A DNA stretch of 64,000 bases from an uncultured Eubacteriales bacterium (GCA_902492655.1 CABUMF010000002.1:47614-111613), one strand, 5' to 3'. Shown: positions 25,515-35,462, counted from the first letter of the stretch. Translations and numbers: made by a program. The notes: generated from the sequence alone by a model not told the origin.

Positions 25515-26609
25515 ATGTTAACTGTGATTTCGGCAATTTTAGTCTTCGGGCTTCTTATAGGTATTCATGAATTCGGGCACCTTGCGGCGGCGAAGGCTGT
25601 GGGTGTAACGGTTCATGAGTTTTCAATCGGAATGGGGCCAAAGCTTTTTTCCTTCACGCGCGGAGGAACAAAGTATTCCTTGAGGATTTTACCGATAGGC
25701 GGATATTGCAAGATGGAAGGGGAGGACGAAAAATCCGAAAACCCCGGTGCGCTGTGTAACAAAAGCGTTTGGGCAAGGCTTCTTGTAATGGTTTCGGGAG
25801 CGCTCATGAATATTATACTGGGCTTCCTCATTTATGTTTTGATAAACACCTGTTATGTAAACGATTTCAGGATAAATACCGTCGGCAAGGTTCTTGAAAA
25901 CTCACCCGCTTATGAGTGCGGAATAGAAAGCGGTGACGAAATTGTGGCAATTAACGGTCATCGTGTGCACATTACTGCGGAAGCAAGCTTCGCTGTTTTT
26001 TTGAACGGTAACAACGAAAATGAAATAACCGTAAAAAGAAACGGCGAGAAGCTGAAATTTTACGCAACGCCTGCCGTGTTCATCGAGGAATATGAGGATG
26101 AGCAGGGAAAAATTCAAGGCGGATATTTTGCTGATGAAAACACCCCCGAGGAGCTTATTGAAAACTATGGAAGAAGCATAATCGGTTACGAATTTCAAAA
26201 GGTGGATAAAACCGTTTGGAATGTTCTTAAGAATGCGTTTTTCTCTGCCGGATATACGGTTAAGGTGGTACTTTATTCTTTGAAAATGCTTATAACCGGC
26301 CAGGTCGGAATGAGGGATGTATCGGGACCTGTCGGCATTGTCAGCCAGATAGGTCAGTCGGCGGCGGCAGGGCTTGCAAGTCTTTTGGCGTTTACCGCAA
26401 TGATTACTATAAATCTCGGTGTATTCAATCTTTTGCCCCTTCCTGCGCTGGACGGCGGTCGTGTGCTTTTCTTGCTCATCGAGCTTTTGAGGAGAAAGCC
26501 GGTCCCACCCGAGAAGGAGGGCATGGTTCACTTTGTCGGGCTGGCACTTCTTATGATTTTGATTTTGGTTGTGACGGCAGGGGATATTTACAAATTGATT
26601 AACGGATAG
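25515..26609 (+). CDS. rseP: Site-2 intramembrane metalloprotease RseP
   Basis: A 364-residue M50 protease that cleaves substrates inside the membrane. The zinc motif HEFGH is at residues 18-22, the third ligand sits in LPALDGGRVLF in the C-terminal half, and a PDZ domain lies between (about 115-200). Three to four membrane segments. ATG begins the base after the dxr stop. In Firmicutes this gene is placed between dxr and proS or ispG. Confidence 0.94.
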   Translation: MLTVISAILVFGLLIGIHEFGHLAAAKAVGVTVHEFSIGMGPKLFSFTRGGTKYSLRILPIGGYCKMEGEDEKSENPGALCNKSVWARLLVMVSGALMNIILGFLIYVLINTCYVNDFRINTVGKVLENSPAYECGIESGDEIVAINGHRVHITAEASFAVFLNGNNENEITVKRNGEKLKFYATPAVFIEEYEDEQGKIQGGYFADENTPEELIENYGRSIIGYEFQKVDKTVWNVLKNAFFSAGYTVKVVLYSLKMLITGQVGMRDVSGPVGIVSQIGQSAAAGLASLLAFTAMITINLGVFNLLPLPALDGGRVLFLLIELLRRKPVPPEKEGMVHFVGLALLMILILVVTAGDIYKLING

Positions 26610-26619
26610 AAGGTGCACT

Positions 26620-27669
26620 ATGACAAGGAAAATCAATATCGGCGGAGTGTACGTGGGCGGAGGTTCGCCCGTTTCCGTACAATCCATGACCAATGTGAAG
26701 ACTAAGGATGTTGAAAAAACCGTACAGCAGATACACGAGCTTGAAAAAGCCGGCTGTGAAATTATAAGAGTTGCGGTTCCCGATATGGAATCTGCACAGG
26801 CAATAGATAAGATAAAGGACAGAATTTCTATCCCTCTGGTTGCGGATATTCATTTTGATTACAGGCTCGCTCTTGAATGTATAAAAAGAGGTGCGGATAA
26901 AATCCGCATAAATCCGGGGAACATCGGCTCTAAGGAGCGTGTTCGTGCGGTTGCGGATGCTGCCGGTGATAAGGGCATTCCTATAAGAATAGGCGTGAAC
27001 GGCGGCTCGCTCGAAGCTCATATACTTAAAAAATACGGCAGACCGAGCCCTGAGGGCATGGTGGAATCTGCGCTTTATCACATAAAGCTTTTGGAGGACT
27101 GCGGATTTTACGATATTGCGGTGTCTCTTAAGGCATCGGATGTTAAAACAACGGTTGAGGCATACAGACTTATGAGCAAAAAGTGTGATTATCCTCTGCA
27201 TTTGGGTGTAACCGAGGCGGGAACGGCTTGGGGAGGCACCATTCGTTCCGCAATGGGAATAGGCGCACTGTTGCTTGACGGAATAGGCGATACCGTGCGT
27301 GTTTCTCTCACCGCAGACCCTGTGGAGGAGGTTATTGCCGCAAAGGAAATTCTGCGTTCGGCAGGGCTTAGGGATAACGGAATAAGAGTTGTTTCCTGCC
27401 CTACCTGTGCAAGATGTCAAATAAATATGATTCCCATTGCCGAAGCGGTCACAAAAGCGGTTGAAAGGTTCAAAAAGCCTATGAAGGTGGCAGTAATGGG
27501 CTGTGCGGTTAACGGCCCCGGAGAGGCTAAGGATGCCGACATCGGTGTTGCCGGCGGGAACGGCTGCGGATTGATTTTTAAAAAGGGTGAAATTCTGCGC
27601 CGTGTGCCCGAGGAAAGCATATTTTCAGAATTAATGAACGAAATAGAAAAAATGCAGGAGAATATATAA
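26620..27669 (+). CDS. ispG: 4-hydroxy-3-methylbut-2-en-1-yl diphosphate synthase (flavodoxin)
   Basis: A 349-residue 4Fe-4S enzyme of the MEP pathway. The cluster-binding cysteines are in CPTCARCQ and MGCAVNGPGE; the N-terminal barrel has PVSVQSMTNVKTKDVE and KIRINPGNIG. Ends by sharing one base with the polC start codon. Confidence 0.96.
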   Translation: MTRKINIGGVYVGGGSPVSVQSMTNVKTKDVEKTVQQIHELEKAGCEIIRVAVPDMESAQAIDKIKDRISIPLVADIHFDYRLALECIKRGADKIRINPGNIGSKERVRAVADAAGDKGIPIRIGVNGGSLEAHILKKYGRPSPEGMVESALYHIKLLEDCGFYDIAVSLKASDVKTTVEAYRLMSKKCDYPLHLGVTEAGTAWGGTIRSAMGIGALLLDGIGDTVRVSLTADPVEEVIAAKEILRSAGLRDNGIRVVSCPTCARCQINMIPIAEAVTKAVERFKKPMKVAVMGCAVNGPGEAKDADIGVAGGNGCGLIFKKGEILRRVPEESIFSELMNEIEKMQENI

Positions 27670-30600
27670 TGAAAAACTTTTTGAAGCTTTTGCCTGGGAT
27701 AGGCTTTCCGCCGGCTCTTGCAGAGGCTGAAATAAAACCCGAAAGTGAAATAGATCTTAAAAAAAGAACGGTACGGCTTGTGATTGAAAGCGATGTGCTT
27801 TCCGAAGATGATGTTAAGGATTTTTGCAAAAACGCACAAGACGCACTGAATGCAAATGAATTTACCATAGAAATAAAGAAATCGTTCCTTGATAATATTC
27901 GTGCCGAAGAAGCAAAGCTTGTTAAAGAGGCGATGAAGAATTTTTCCGACAGCTCAAAGCCAAAGCCGGGTGATGTTGTTTACGGAAACGGCGTAAGGGG
28001 AGAGCCGACGCCGCTGATTGAGCTTGGGAATGAATACGGAAGATATGTGGTCGAAGGAGATATTTTTAAAGTCGATGAGCGTGTGACAAAACGCGGTTGG
28101 ATTATTTACACAATCAGCATAACCGACCTTACATATTCAATCGGACTTAAGCTTATTTTGTCAAAGGAAGCTAAAACCGCAAAGCTTTCCGAGGTTCTTT
28201 CAAACGGTAACCGAATAAGGGTTAGCGGCAATCTTGAGGAGGACAGATATTCAAGAGAGCCCGTTATAAATGTGGAATCCATCATGCTTTGCGAAAAAAA
28301 GGTCCGTAAGGATGAGTGCGAAGAAAAAAGGGTTGAGCTTCATTGTCATACAAAAATGAGTGCGCTTGACGGGTTTGCGGATGTGGGTGCGCTTGTTAAG
28401 CAGGCGGCAAAATGGGGACATAAGGCTATTGCCATTACAGATCACGGCGTAGTTCATGCTTTTCCGGACGCTTATAAGGCAGGGAAGTCAAACGGTATAA
28501 AAGTCATCCTCGGGTGCGAGGGCTATATTGCAAACGATGAGGATGTTAAGATAGTTAAGGGAGTGACCGATTTTTCCGTAAATGATCGCTTTGTTGTATT
28601 TGACCTTGAAACAACGGGTCTCAGTGCGCAAAGAGACGAAATAATAGAAATCGGAGCCGTTAAAGTTGAAAACGGCAAAATTACGGACAGGTTTTCGGAA
28701 TTTGTCAATCCCGGTATTCCGATACCCGAAAAAATACAGAAGCTTACCGGAATAAGCGACAGCATGGTTTCAAAAGCCCGTGGAATAGACGAGCTTTTGC
28801 CGGCATTTTTGGAGTTTGCGGGCGATTGTGTTTTTGTTGCCCACAATGCGGATTTTGATATGTCGTTTATAAAGTCAAATTGCCAAAAACTCGGCATTGA
28901 AAGAAGCTTTGCGTCCCTGGACACATTGGAGCTTTCCAGAGCGATGTTCCCCGAGCTTTCAAAGCATAAGCTTGATACAGTTGCAAAGCATCTCGGAGTC
29001 AGCCTTGAAAATCATCATCGTGCTTGTGACGATGCCGGAGCAACTGCCGAAATCATGGTAAAATGTCTTGAAATCCTTAAAAAGGACAACGGAATTTCAA
29101 GGGTTGACGAAATTAACACAAGGTTTGCCGGCAGTACCGATTATAAAAAGCTCAAAACTCATCATATAATTTTGCTTGCGAAAAATTTAACCGGACTTCG
29201 TAATCTTTATGAGCTTATTTCAGAGTCCCAGGTTAATTATTACTTTAAGCGTCCGAGAATGCTTAAAAGCATGATAAGAAGGCTGAGAGAAGGCTTGATT
29301 TTGGGCTCGGCTTGTAACGCCGGCGAGCTTTACGAGGCTGTTCAAAACGGAAGGCCTCAGGAGGAAATTGACGAAATCGCTCAGTTTTACGATTATTATG
29401 AGGTTCAGCCTCTGGGCAATAATGAATTTTTGGTTCGTGACGGAATCGTTCCGAACAAAGACGCTCTTATTGATATAAACAAGAAGATTATCGCCCTCGG
29501 AGAACGCTTTGAAAAGCCCGTCGTTGCGACGGGAGATGTGCATTTTCTCAATCCCGAGGATTCGGCATACAGAGAGGTTCTTATGACCGTTCAGGGATTT
29601 TCGGATGCGGATTCTCAAGCACCGCTTTATTTCCATTCCACGCAGGAAATGCTTGATGAATTTTCGTATCTCGATCCCGAAATCGCTTATAAAGTTGTTA
29701 TAGAAAACCCCAATAAAATCGCTGATTTGGTTGAATCTGTAAGACCGGTTCCCGAAGGACAGTTCCCTCCCGTTATGGAGGGCGCACCGGAGGAGCTTGA
29801 ACAGAGATGCTATGAAAAGGCAAAGAGAATTTACGGTGATCCTCTGCCAGAGATTGTTCAAAAAAGACTTGAACGAGAGCTGGAGCCGATTAAGGCTCAC
29901 GGCTTTGCGGTTATGTATATGATTGCACAAAGGCTGGTTGCAAAATCGAATGCGGACGGCTATCTTGTAGGTTCGAGGGGCTCGGTTGGTTCGTCACTTG
30001 TTGCGTTCATGGCGGGAATTACCGAGGTTAACGCTCTTATTCCCCACTATGTCTGCCCAAAATGCAAACACAGCATATGGATTGATGACGGCTCCTACAG
30101 CTCAGGCTGCGATATGCCGAACAAAAACTGCCCCAAGTGCGGAACCGAAATGAATAAGGACGGTCATGAAATACCCTTTGAAACCTTCCTCGGCTTTAAT
30201 GCGGATAAACAGCCTGATATTGACCTTAACTTTTCGGGTGATTATCAGCCTACGGCACACAAGTATATTGAGGAGCTTTTCGGTGAGGGCTTTGTGTTCA
30301 GAGCCGGAACTATCGGCGTGGTTGCCGAGAAAACCGCATACGGATATGTAAAAAAATACATGGATATTACGGGAAAACAGCTGAGTTCTGCCGAAATTGA
30401 CCGTCTTGTGTGCGGCTGTACCGATGTAAAAAGAACAACGGGACAGCATCCGGGCGGAATAATAGTTGTTCCGAGGGATAATTCGATTTACAATTTCTGT
30501 CCTATTCAGCATCCGGCGGACGACAGAAACTCGGACATTATTACAACGCATTTTGATTATCACAAGATTGACGAAAACCTTCTGAAGCTTGACATTCTCG

Positions 30601-31652
30601 GCCATGATGATCCGACGGTTATTCGTATGCTTGAGGATCTTACGGGCTTTAAAGCTACAACTATAAGGCTTGACGATCCTGAAACCATGAGCCTTTTTAC
30701 ATCTCCCGATGCCTTGGGCGTTACAAGAGAAGATATTGACAGCGAAACCGGTACATATGCGGTGCCCGAATTCGGCACAAAATTTGCCCGTCAGATGCTT
30801 GTTGACACAAAGCCTACCACCTTTGCCGAGCTTTGCAGAATTTCGGGCCTTTCCCACGGAACCGATGTTTGGCTCGGAAATGCGCAGGACCTTATTGTTA
30901 ACGAAGGCAAGACTCTTATGGAGGTTATCTGTACCCGTGACGATATTATGAGTTATCTTATCAGAATGGGTGTGCCGAATTTTGAATCGTTCAAGATAAT
31001 GGAATCCGTAAGAAAAGGAAAGGTCGCAAAAGGAAAAGAGGATAAATGGCCTGAATATAAGGAGCTTATGAGGTCACACAATGTTCCCGATTGGTACATT
31101 GCATCCTGTGAAAAAATTCAGTATATGTTCCCCAAAGCCCACGCTGTTGCGTATGTAACCAGTGCGTTCAGAATTGCCTACTATAAGGTTCATTTTCCGA
31201 TTGAATTTTATTGCGCATATTATACGGTTCGTGCCGATAACTTTAATTATGACCTTATGTGCCGTGGTGTGGATGAGGCGAGAAAGAACATAGTGGAGTA
31301 CAGCTCTAAGGGGAACGATGCAACCGCAAAGGATAAAGATATTGTTACCATTTTAGAGGTCTGCGTTGAAATGTATTGCAGAGGGATTGATTTTCTGCCT
31401 ATCAGCCTTACGGAGTCCGATGCGGTCAAATTCACTAAAAAAGACGGCAAAATCCTGCCTCCCCTAAATGCGCTGGACGGGCTCGGCGAAAATGCCGCCC
31501 GTGCCATTGTTGAAGCGAGAAATCAAGAAAGCTTTTTCTCAATAGAAGATTTGCAGGTTAGAGCAAAGCTTAATAAAACCGTGGTTGAAAAAATGAAGGA
31601 AAAAGGTATTCTTGACGGAATGGACGAGTCGAGCCAGATGGTTTTGTTTTAG
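27669..31652 (+). CDS. polC: DNA polymerase III alpha subunit, PolC type
   Basis: A 1,327-residue Gram-positive replicative polymerase with built-in proofreading. In order: N-terminal OB region, PHP domain (VELHCHTKMSALDGFADV, from about residue 222), DEDD 3'-5' exonuclease inserted in PHP (FVVFDLETTGL near 305; HRACDDAGATAEIM), PHP remainder, zinc-binding cysteines (CPKC near 795 and CPKC 30 residues later), catalytic palm PDIDLNFSGDYQ near 850, and a C-terminal helix-hairpin-helix. It is the last gene of the pyrH cluster and is followed by a terminator. Its presence supports assignment to the Firmicutes. Confidence 0.97.
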   Translation: MKNFLKLLPGIGFPPALAEAEIKPESEIDLKKRTVRLVIESDVLSEDDVKDFCKNAQDALNANEFTIEIKKSFLDNIRAEEAKLVKEAMKNFSDSSKPKPGDVVYGNGVRGEPTPLIELGNEYGRYVVEGDIFKVDERVTKRGWIIYTISITDLTYSIGLKLILSKEAKTAKLSEVLSNGNRIRVSGNLEEDRYSREPVINVESIMLCEKKVRKDECEEKRVELHCHTKMSALDGFADVGALVKQAAKWGHKAIAITDHGVVHAFPDAYKAGKSNGIKVILGCEGYIANDEDVKIVKGVTDFSVNDRFVVFDLETTGLSAQRDEIIEIGAVKVENGKITDRFSEFVNPGIPIPEKIQKLTGISDSMVSKARGIDELLPAFLEFAGDCVFVAHNADFDMSFIKSNCQKLGIERSFASLDTLELSRAMFPELSKHKLDTVAKHLGVSLENHHRACDDAGATAEIMVKCLEILKKDNGISRVDEINTRFAGSTDYKKLKTHHIILLAKNLTGLRNLYELISESQVNYYFKRPRMLKSMIRRLREGLILGSACNAGELYEAVQNGRPQEEIDEIAQFYDYYEVQPLGNNEFLVRDGIVPNKDALIDINKKIIALGERFEKPVVATGDVHFLNPEDSAYREVLMTVQGFSDADSQAPLYFHSTQEMLDEFSYLDPEIAYKVVIENPNKIADLVESVRPVPEGQFPPVMEGAPEELEQRCYEKAKRIYGDPLPEIVQKRLERELEPIKAHGFAVMYMIAQRLVAKSNADGYLVGSRGSVGSSLVAFMAGITEVNALIPHYVCPKCKHSIWIDDGSYSSGCDMPNKNCPKCGTEMNKDGHEIPFETFLGFNADKQPDIDLNFSGDYQPTAHKYIEELFGEGFVFRAGTIGVVAEKTAYGYVKKYMDITGKQLSSAEIDRLVCGCTDVKRTTGQHPGGIIVVPRDNSIYNFCPIQHPADDRNSDIITTHFDYHKIDENLLKLDILGHDDPTVIRMLEDLTGFKATTIRLDDPETMSLFTSPDALGVTREDIDSETGTYAVPEFGTKFARQMLVDTKPTTFAELCRISGLSHGTDVWLGNAQDLIVNEGKTLMEVICTRDDIMSYLIRMGVPNFESFKIMESVRKGKVAKGKEDKWPEYKELMRSHNVPDWYIASCEKIQYMFPKAHAVAYVTSAFRIAYYKVHFPIEFYCAYYTVRADNFNYDLMCRGVDEARKNIVEYSSKGNDATAKDKDIVTILEVCVEMYCRGIDFLPISLTESDAVKFTKKDGKILPPLNALDGLGENAARAIVEARNQESFFSIEDLQVRAKLNKTVVEKMKEKGILDGMDESSQMVLF

Positions 31653-31659
31653 ATGAAAG

Positions 31660-31702
31660 GTGCGTGGCGACAAAGGTAGCCCTTTGTTGCGGCGCACTTT
31701 TT
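31660..31702 (+). terminator. Intrinsic terminator after polC
   Basis: A long imperfect stem, 31660-31676 with 31681-31697 (CAAAGG tip paired with CCTTTG), is followed by T5. It ends the polC cluster and separates it from the WalR-like promoter. Confidence 0.8.
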
Positions 31703-31721
31703 AACTGTATTTTAACTCGTA

Positions 31722-31754
31722 TGTAACAGTTTTGTAACATATATAATGTATAAT
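31722..31754 (+). promoter_or_regulatory. Promoter with WalR(YycF)-box-like direct repeat
   Basis: TGTAAC-AGTTT-TGTAAC (31722-31738) exactly fits the Firmicute WalR consensus TGTWAH-N5-TGTWAH. A third, degenerate copy (TTTAAC) lies one 11-base period upstream. A perfect -10 TATAAT is at 31749-31754, with another at 31742-31747, so the repeat covers the -35 region as expected for an activator site. The genes behind it include YycH- and YycI-like proteins, regulators of the WalK kinase. Confidence 0.65.
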
Positions 31755-31786
31755 AGCAGTGAAATGATTATAGGAGGGATAGTTCT

Positions 31787-32188
31787 GTGAAAAAGTTTAT
31801 TGCAAGCTTAATAGTTGTTGTCATGCTCTGCTTTTCGCAGGCTGCTTATTGTGCTCCCTTCAGCGTAAACGGCGGTGACGGAGGTAACGATCCTTCTGTT
31901 ATGGCAATTACAAATCCTGCATACCAGGCGGTTTCCGTGCCCTCGGGAGAGTATGTTGTTTCGGGGTATGCAAAATGCGGAGCGGAGGTTTCGGTGTACA
32001 GGTTAAATGCAAACGGTGCGTATGAGCTTTGCGTAACGCCGTCTTATGTCGGTGCTTCGGGAATATTTTTCCGCACGGTTTCTCTTTATCCGGGCAGAAA
32101 TACCCTTGTTGTGCGTGCTCAGCTCGGTGACAGCTACAAGCAGGTAAGGTTTGATGCAATCTGTTTTGCATTCGGTAATATTTATTAA
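31787..32188 (+). CDS. Small secreted protein of unknown function
   Basis: A 133-residue protein with a clear signal peptide (MKK, then a hydrophobic core, cleavage probably after YCA near residue 23). The mature part is about 110 residues and reads like a single beta-sandwich domain (VPSGEYVVSGYAKCGAEVSV, LYPGRNTLVVRAQLGD). I do not recognise a family. GTG start at 31787, nine bases after AGGAGG. It is the first gene behind the WalR-like box, so a cell-envelope role is a reasonable inference only. Confidence 0.75.
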   Translation: MKKFIASLIVVVMLCFSQAAYCAPFSVNGGDGGNDPSVMAITNPAYQAVSVPSGEYVVSGYAKCGAEVSVYRLNANGAYELCVTPSYVGASGIFFRTVSLYPGRNTLVVRAQLGDSYKQVRFDAICFAFGNIY

Positions 32189-32202
32189 TCGGACGGGGTT
32201 TT

Positions 32203-33666
32203 ATGAAAAAAGATAAAATAGCGTCGGTGTCTTTGATTTTGTTGGTTATTTGCAGTATTGTGCTTACAATTAAAATATGGATTTCGGAAGAATTATGGCC
32301 TGACGGTCGTAATTTTTTTGTTAGCACGGAAAAAATTCTTTCCTGTCTTCCGTTTACGGATGAGGACGAGCTTGAACCGGATGCCGTTGCGCCGCTTCAC
32401 GAAACGGTTTTCAAGCCTGCGTCCATTGCGGTCAGCGTTCCCGGAAAGGGCAGAGCAATATACTCCGGCGGTGACGATGCGGCGCTGTCTGAGCTTAACG
32501 ATATTTCAAAAATAGTTTTGTCCAAGATTTTTAAAAGTGACGAGTCCGGCTCGGAGGTCTTGCAAGAGGAATATTACGATACATTGAAAAGCCGTTCCGT
32601 ATTGGTGAAATATCCTGTCAGCCTTCCCACGAAGATAGTAGGTCATATGTGTGAAATCAACAGCAGTCCGGTGTTTGACGAGGTTTCAAAAATCAAGGAT
32701 TTTTCCATAATTCCCGATTCGGCAACCGATGACGCCGTGCTTGTGTATATGCACGATCCGGCACAAAACAGGATTATCAAGTACAAGGCAAATAATTGCA
32801 GAAGGCTCTTTGATGATGCGGTTTCCGATTACGGAAAAAACGATAATCGCTTTGTTTCCGCTTATGAGCTTGGATTTTACAAATCGGATATAGGCATGGA
32901 GCAGAAGGTTATTTTTGATCCGCTCGTGTACATTGATACTTCAAGCGAGAAATCGGAAACTTCGGTAATAACGGGCAGCAGTCCGTTTGACAAGTCCGAG
33001 CCGTCGGAGCTTGATGTTGAAACGATAAATCGGTTTATATCTGCCTTCGGATATAATCCCAATTCCGTCAGAAGATACACCGATAATGACGGCACTTTGG
33101 TGTTTGTGGAAAATTACGGTACTATAAAGCTTTACAGAAACGGGCTTCTTGAGTACACAACAACAACCCCGGAAAAAGGGATTAATATGCAGATTCATTC
33201 CGAAATTCAGGACAATCCGCAGAATACACTCGATGCGGTTGACTGTGTTTCCGAAATACTCGGTAATGTATGGGATATTCTTTCTGCCGGTGAGCTTCCC
33301 GATGTAAGGCTGAACTCTACAGTTACGGACAATTACTCCGATTACAAAATGAAGTTCGACTTTCGCTATGACGGTTACCCCATTATCATCAATACGGGAA
33401 ATATTAATCATGCGGTGGAGTTTGAGATAAAAAACAACCGCTTGATTTCCCTTAAGGCTTATATCAGAAGCTACGAGGCGGTTGGCTCGGCGTCTGAAAA
33501 TATAACCTCGCTGGAAGCGCTTGACAGCTTTTTTGAGGAGCTGAACAACGATTCCGTTGCATCCGATTTGTTTTTGGGCTATGTTGATTACGGAACAAAC
33601 GGAAATATTTACACCCATTGGAATATACTGTCGGAGAATGATGAAATAACTTCGCTGAGGCGGTGA
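32203..33666 (+). CDS. YycH-like membrane-anchored regulatory protein
   Basis: A 487-residue protein with one N-terminal membrane segment (IASVSLILLVICSIVLTIKI) and a large outer domain. The N-terminal pattern and the partner gene match YycH, which in Bacillus sits in the membrane and, with YycI, restrains the WalK kinase. Similarity is by topology, N-terminal motif and neighbourhood; the outer domain is divergent. It lies 14 bases after the small secreted protein. The walRK genes usually found next to yycHI are not in this window. Confidence 0.6.
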   Translation: MKKDKIASVSLILLVICSIVLTIKIWISEELWPDGRNFFVSTEKILSCLPFTDEDELEPDAVAPLHETVFKPASIAVSVPGKGRAIYSGGDDAALSELNDISKIVLSKIFKSDESGSEVLQEEYYDTLKSRSVLVKYPVSLPTKIVGHMCEINSSPVFDEVSKIKDFSIIPDSATDDAVLVYMHDPAQNRIIKYKANNCRRLFDDAVSDYGKNDNRFVSAYELGFYKSDIGMEQKVIFDPLVYIDTSSEKSETSVITGSSPFDKSEPSELDVETINRFISAFGYNPNSVRRYTDNDGTLVFVENYGTIKLYRNGLLEYTTTTPEKGINMQIHSEIQDNPQNTLDAVDCVSEILGNVWDILSAGELPDVRLNSTVTDNYSDYKMKFDFRYDGYPIIINTGNINHAVEFEIKNNRLISLKAYIRSYEAVGSASENITSLEALDSFFEELNNDSVASDLFLGYVDYGTNGNIYTHWNILSENDEITSLRR

Positions 33667-33670
33667 TTTT

Positions 33671-34480
33671 TTGAACTGGACTAAGGTCAAGGTTATCCTC
33701 ATAATACTGTTTGTTCTTATAAATCTGATGCTGGTGGGTATTTTGCTGAACAAAAACGCCGATGACAGTAGCTTTTCTCAGCAAACACTGGAGGAGATTA
33801 AAACCATTCTTGAAAAAAACAATATTGAGGCAGACGATGGGCTTATTACACCGGAGGTTCGGAATATGTCCGTTCCGGAAGCGGTTCCTATAATGTCTGA
33901 CAATTCATCCTTTGTTAAGAGGCTTCAAAAAAGGGGGACTCTCAACGAAAAGGGCGACTATATTGTCGGGAATGTAACGGTTTCCGTTTATGAGGATGTT
34001 GTTCATTTTGAAAATTCCGGCGATACAGCCATGGTCGGTTCAAATATTGAAGCGGCGGTTGAAAAGTTTTTTTCGGAATTCGGAATAGATGCCTTGGGAA
34101 GCGCTACGGAAAAGATACAAAATGGCGACAGCACGGAATTAAGGTATATCCAAAGCTATGACGGATTTGAAATTTTCAGAACATATGTTGATGTTATTGT
34201 TGCAAACAATGTAATAAAATCGGCAAATCTTTACTGGTACGAGATTTCAAATACCAATATTCAAACCGCAGAAACCGTCAGCCGTGCGGAAGCGTTGCTT
34301 GACTTTGCGGCAGATAAAACAAGAGGCGGTAAAGCCTGTGCGGTTAAATCGGTAACGGTCGGGTATGGCGCCGAAGCGGATGCCGCCGAAAGCGTTATGA
34401 ACACTCAGCTTATTCCTACGGCAAGGATAACAACAAGCATAGGAAGCGAGTTTTTTTACGATATAAGAAATCCTGCGTAA
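33671..34480 (+). CDS. YycI-like membrane-anchored regulatory protein
   Basis: A 269-residue protein. Its N-terminus MNWTKVKVILIILFVLINLM is very like the MDWxKTKTIFIxxFLxLN start of YycI: a short cytoplasmic tail, one membrane helix and an outer domain. Family members bind YycH and modulate WalK. Start is TTG at 33671, four bases after the yycH-like stop, with GAGGCGGTGAT as ribosome site. Confidence 0.65.
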   Translation: MNWTKVKVILIILFVLINLMLVGILLNKNADDSSFSQQTLEEIKTILEKNNIEADDGLITPEVRNMSVPEAVPIMSDNSSFVKRLQKRGTLNEKGDYIVGNVTVSVYEDVVHFENSGDTAMVGSNIEAAVEKFFSEFGIDALGSATEKIQNGDSTELRYIQSYDGFEIFRTYVDVIVANNVIKSANLYWYEISNTNIQTAETVSRAEALLDFAADKTRGGKACAVKSVTVGYGAEADAAESVMNTQLIPTARITTSIGSEFFYDIRNPA

Positions 34481-34495
34481 AAATAAATAAAACAC

Positions 34496-34524
34496 TTGAA
34501 AATAAGCAGAAATTGTGATAGAAT
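34496..34524 (+). promoter_or_regulatory. Predicted promoter of the GerMN lipoprotein gene
   Basis: TTGAAA (34496-34501) and TAGAAT (34519-34524) are 17 bases apart, 47 bases before the gene start. Confidence 0.5.
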
Positions 34525-34571
34525 AAGTATGGTATGGTTTACTGCCTAATTTTATGAGAGGTTTGAATTTT

Positions 34572-35462
34572 ATGAAACGATTTTTAAGTCTTGCATTAAT
34601 AGTTTGTCTTGTTTTTTCACTTTGTTCCTGCGGGGTGGACAATCCCAACGAAATCGGAGTCATTGAGTCCAACAAGAAGGTAAGCATTAATGTTTATGCA
34701 ATAAACAACAATCTTTCCGTGATTTCAAAGCTTATTGTTTCCGCACCCTTTGACACCAATCTTTATACCACATCCTGCAAGGAAACAATGAAACAGAACA
34801 GGGTGGTTTTTCCTGACGAGCTTATTCTTAAGAAAATAGAGATTGAAAACAATACCGCAAAGTGCCATTTCAATAATGTTGTCAATAATCTTGATGACAG
34901 TGAAAGAATGTATGCCGCAGAGATGCTTGCGCTGTGTGTAAGTCAGTATGAGCAGATTGCAAAGGTTCAGTTCTTTGACGAGAACGGAGCGATTGAAGGG
35001 CTTATGGGAAGAGCATATGAATCGGCACTTGTCGCAAAGAAGGATGAAATGAACCTGCCTGTCAAGCTGGTTACGCTTTTCTTTGCCGATAAGAATGCGA
35101 GCGGTCTTATCCGCGAAAAAAGGCTTGTTTATGTAAAGGACATTCTTGCTTCAAGCATTGTGGAAGAAACATTTAAAGGTACAAAGGATCCCGAAAATAA
35201 AGTCAGTGTTATTCCCAAGAACACGGTTCTTATAGGATGTACTCAGTCCGAAGATATTCTTACGCTTAATATTTCTCAGGCGTTTATCGGCAGCGAAAAC
35301 GGAAGTGATACGCTTTCGATATATTCGCTTGTAAATGCCCTTACGGAGCTTGATAATATTAATTATGTAAGATTTAATATTAATGACGATCCGAATGCGG
35401 TTCTCGGCAATTATTCGCTGGGTGATGTGTTCTCAAAGAGGTCTGATCTGATTCTTTATTAA
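34572..35462 (+). CDS. GerMN-domain lipoprotein
   Basis: A 296-residue lipoprotein: signal peptide with lipobox LCSC, lipidated Cys at about residue 20. A GerMN domain follows twice or once with a partner: the first region (about 40-150) and the clear second one, LVTLFFADKNASGLIREKRLV through NTVLIGCTQSEDILTLNISQ (about 160-290). GerMN domains occur in spore germination protein GerM and other envelope lipoproteins, so a sporulation or cell-wall role is inferred. I place the start at 34572, just after GAGAGG; an earlier ATG at 34554 is less well placed. Confidence 0.78.
   Translation: MKRFLSLALIVCLVFSLCSCGVDNPNEIGVIESNKKVSINVYAINNNLSVISKLIVSAPFDTNLYTTSCKETMKQNRVVFPDELILKKIEIENNTAKCHFNNVVNNLDDSERMYAAEMLALCVSQYEQIAKVQFFDENGAIEGLMGRAYESALVAKKDEMNLPVKLVTLFFADKNASGLIREKRLVYVKDILASSIVEETFKGTKDPENKVSVIPKNTVLIGCTQSEDILTLNISQAFIGSENGSDTLSIYSLVNALTELDNINYVRFNINDDPNAVLGNYSLGDVFSKRSDLILY

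Noticed and set aside
26599..27420. 273-codon minus-strand open frame
   Set aside because: Antisense to rseP/ispG; no ribosome site or motifs.
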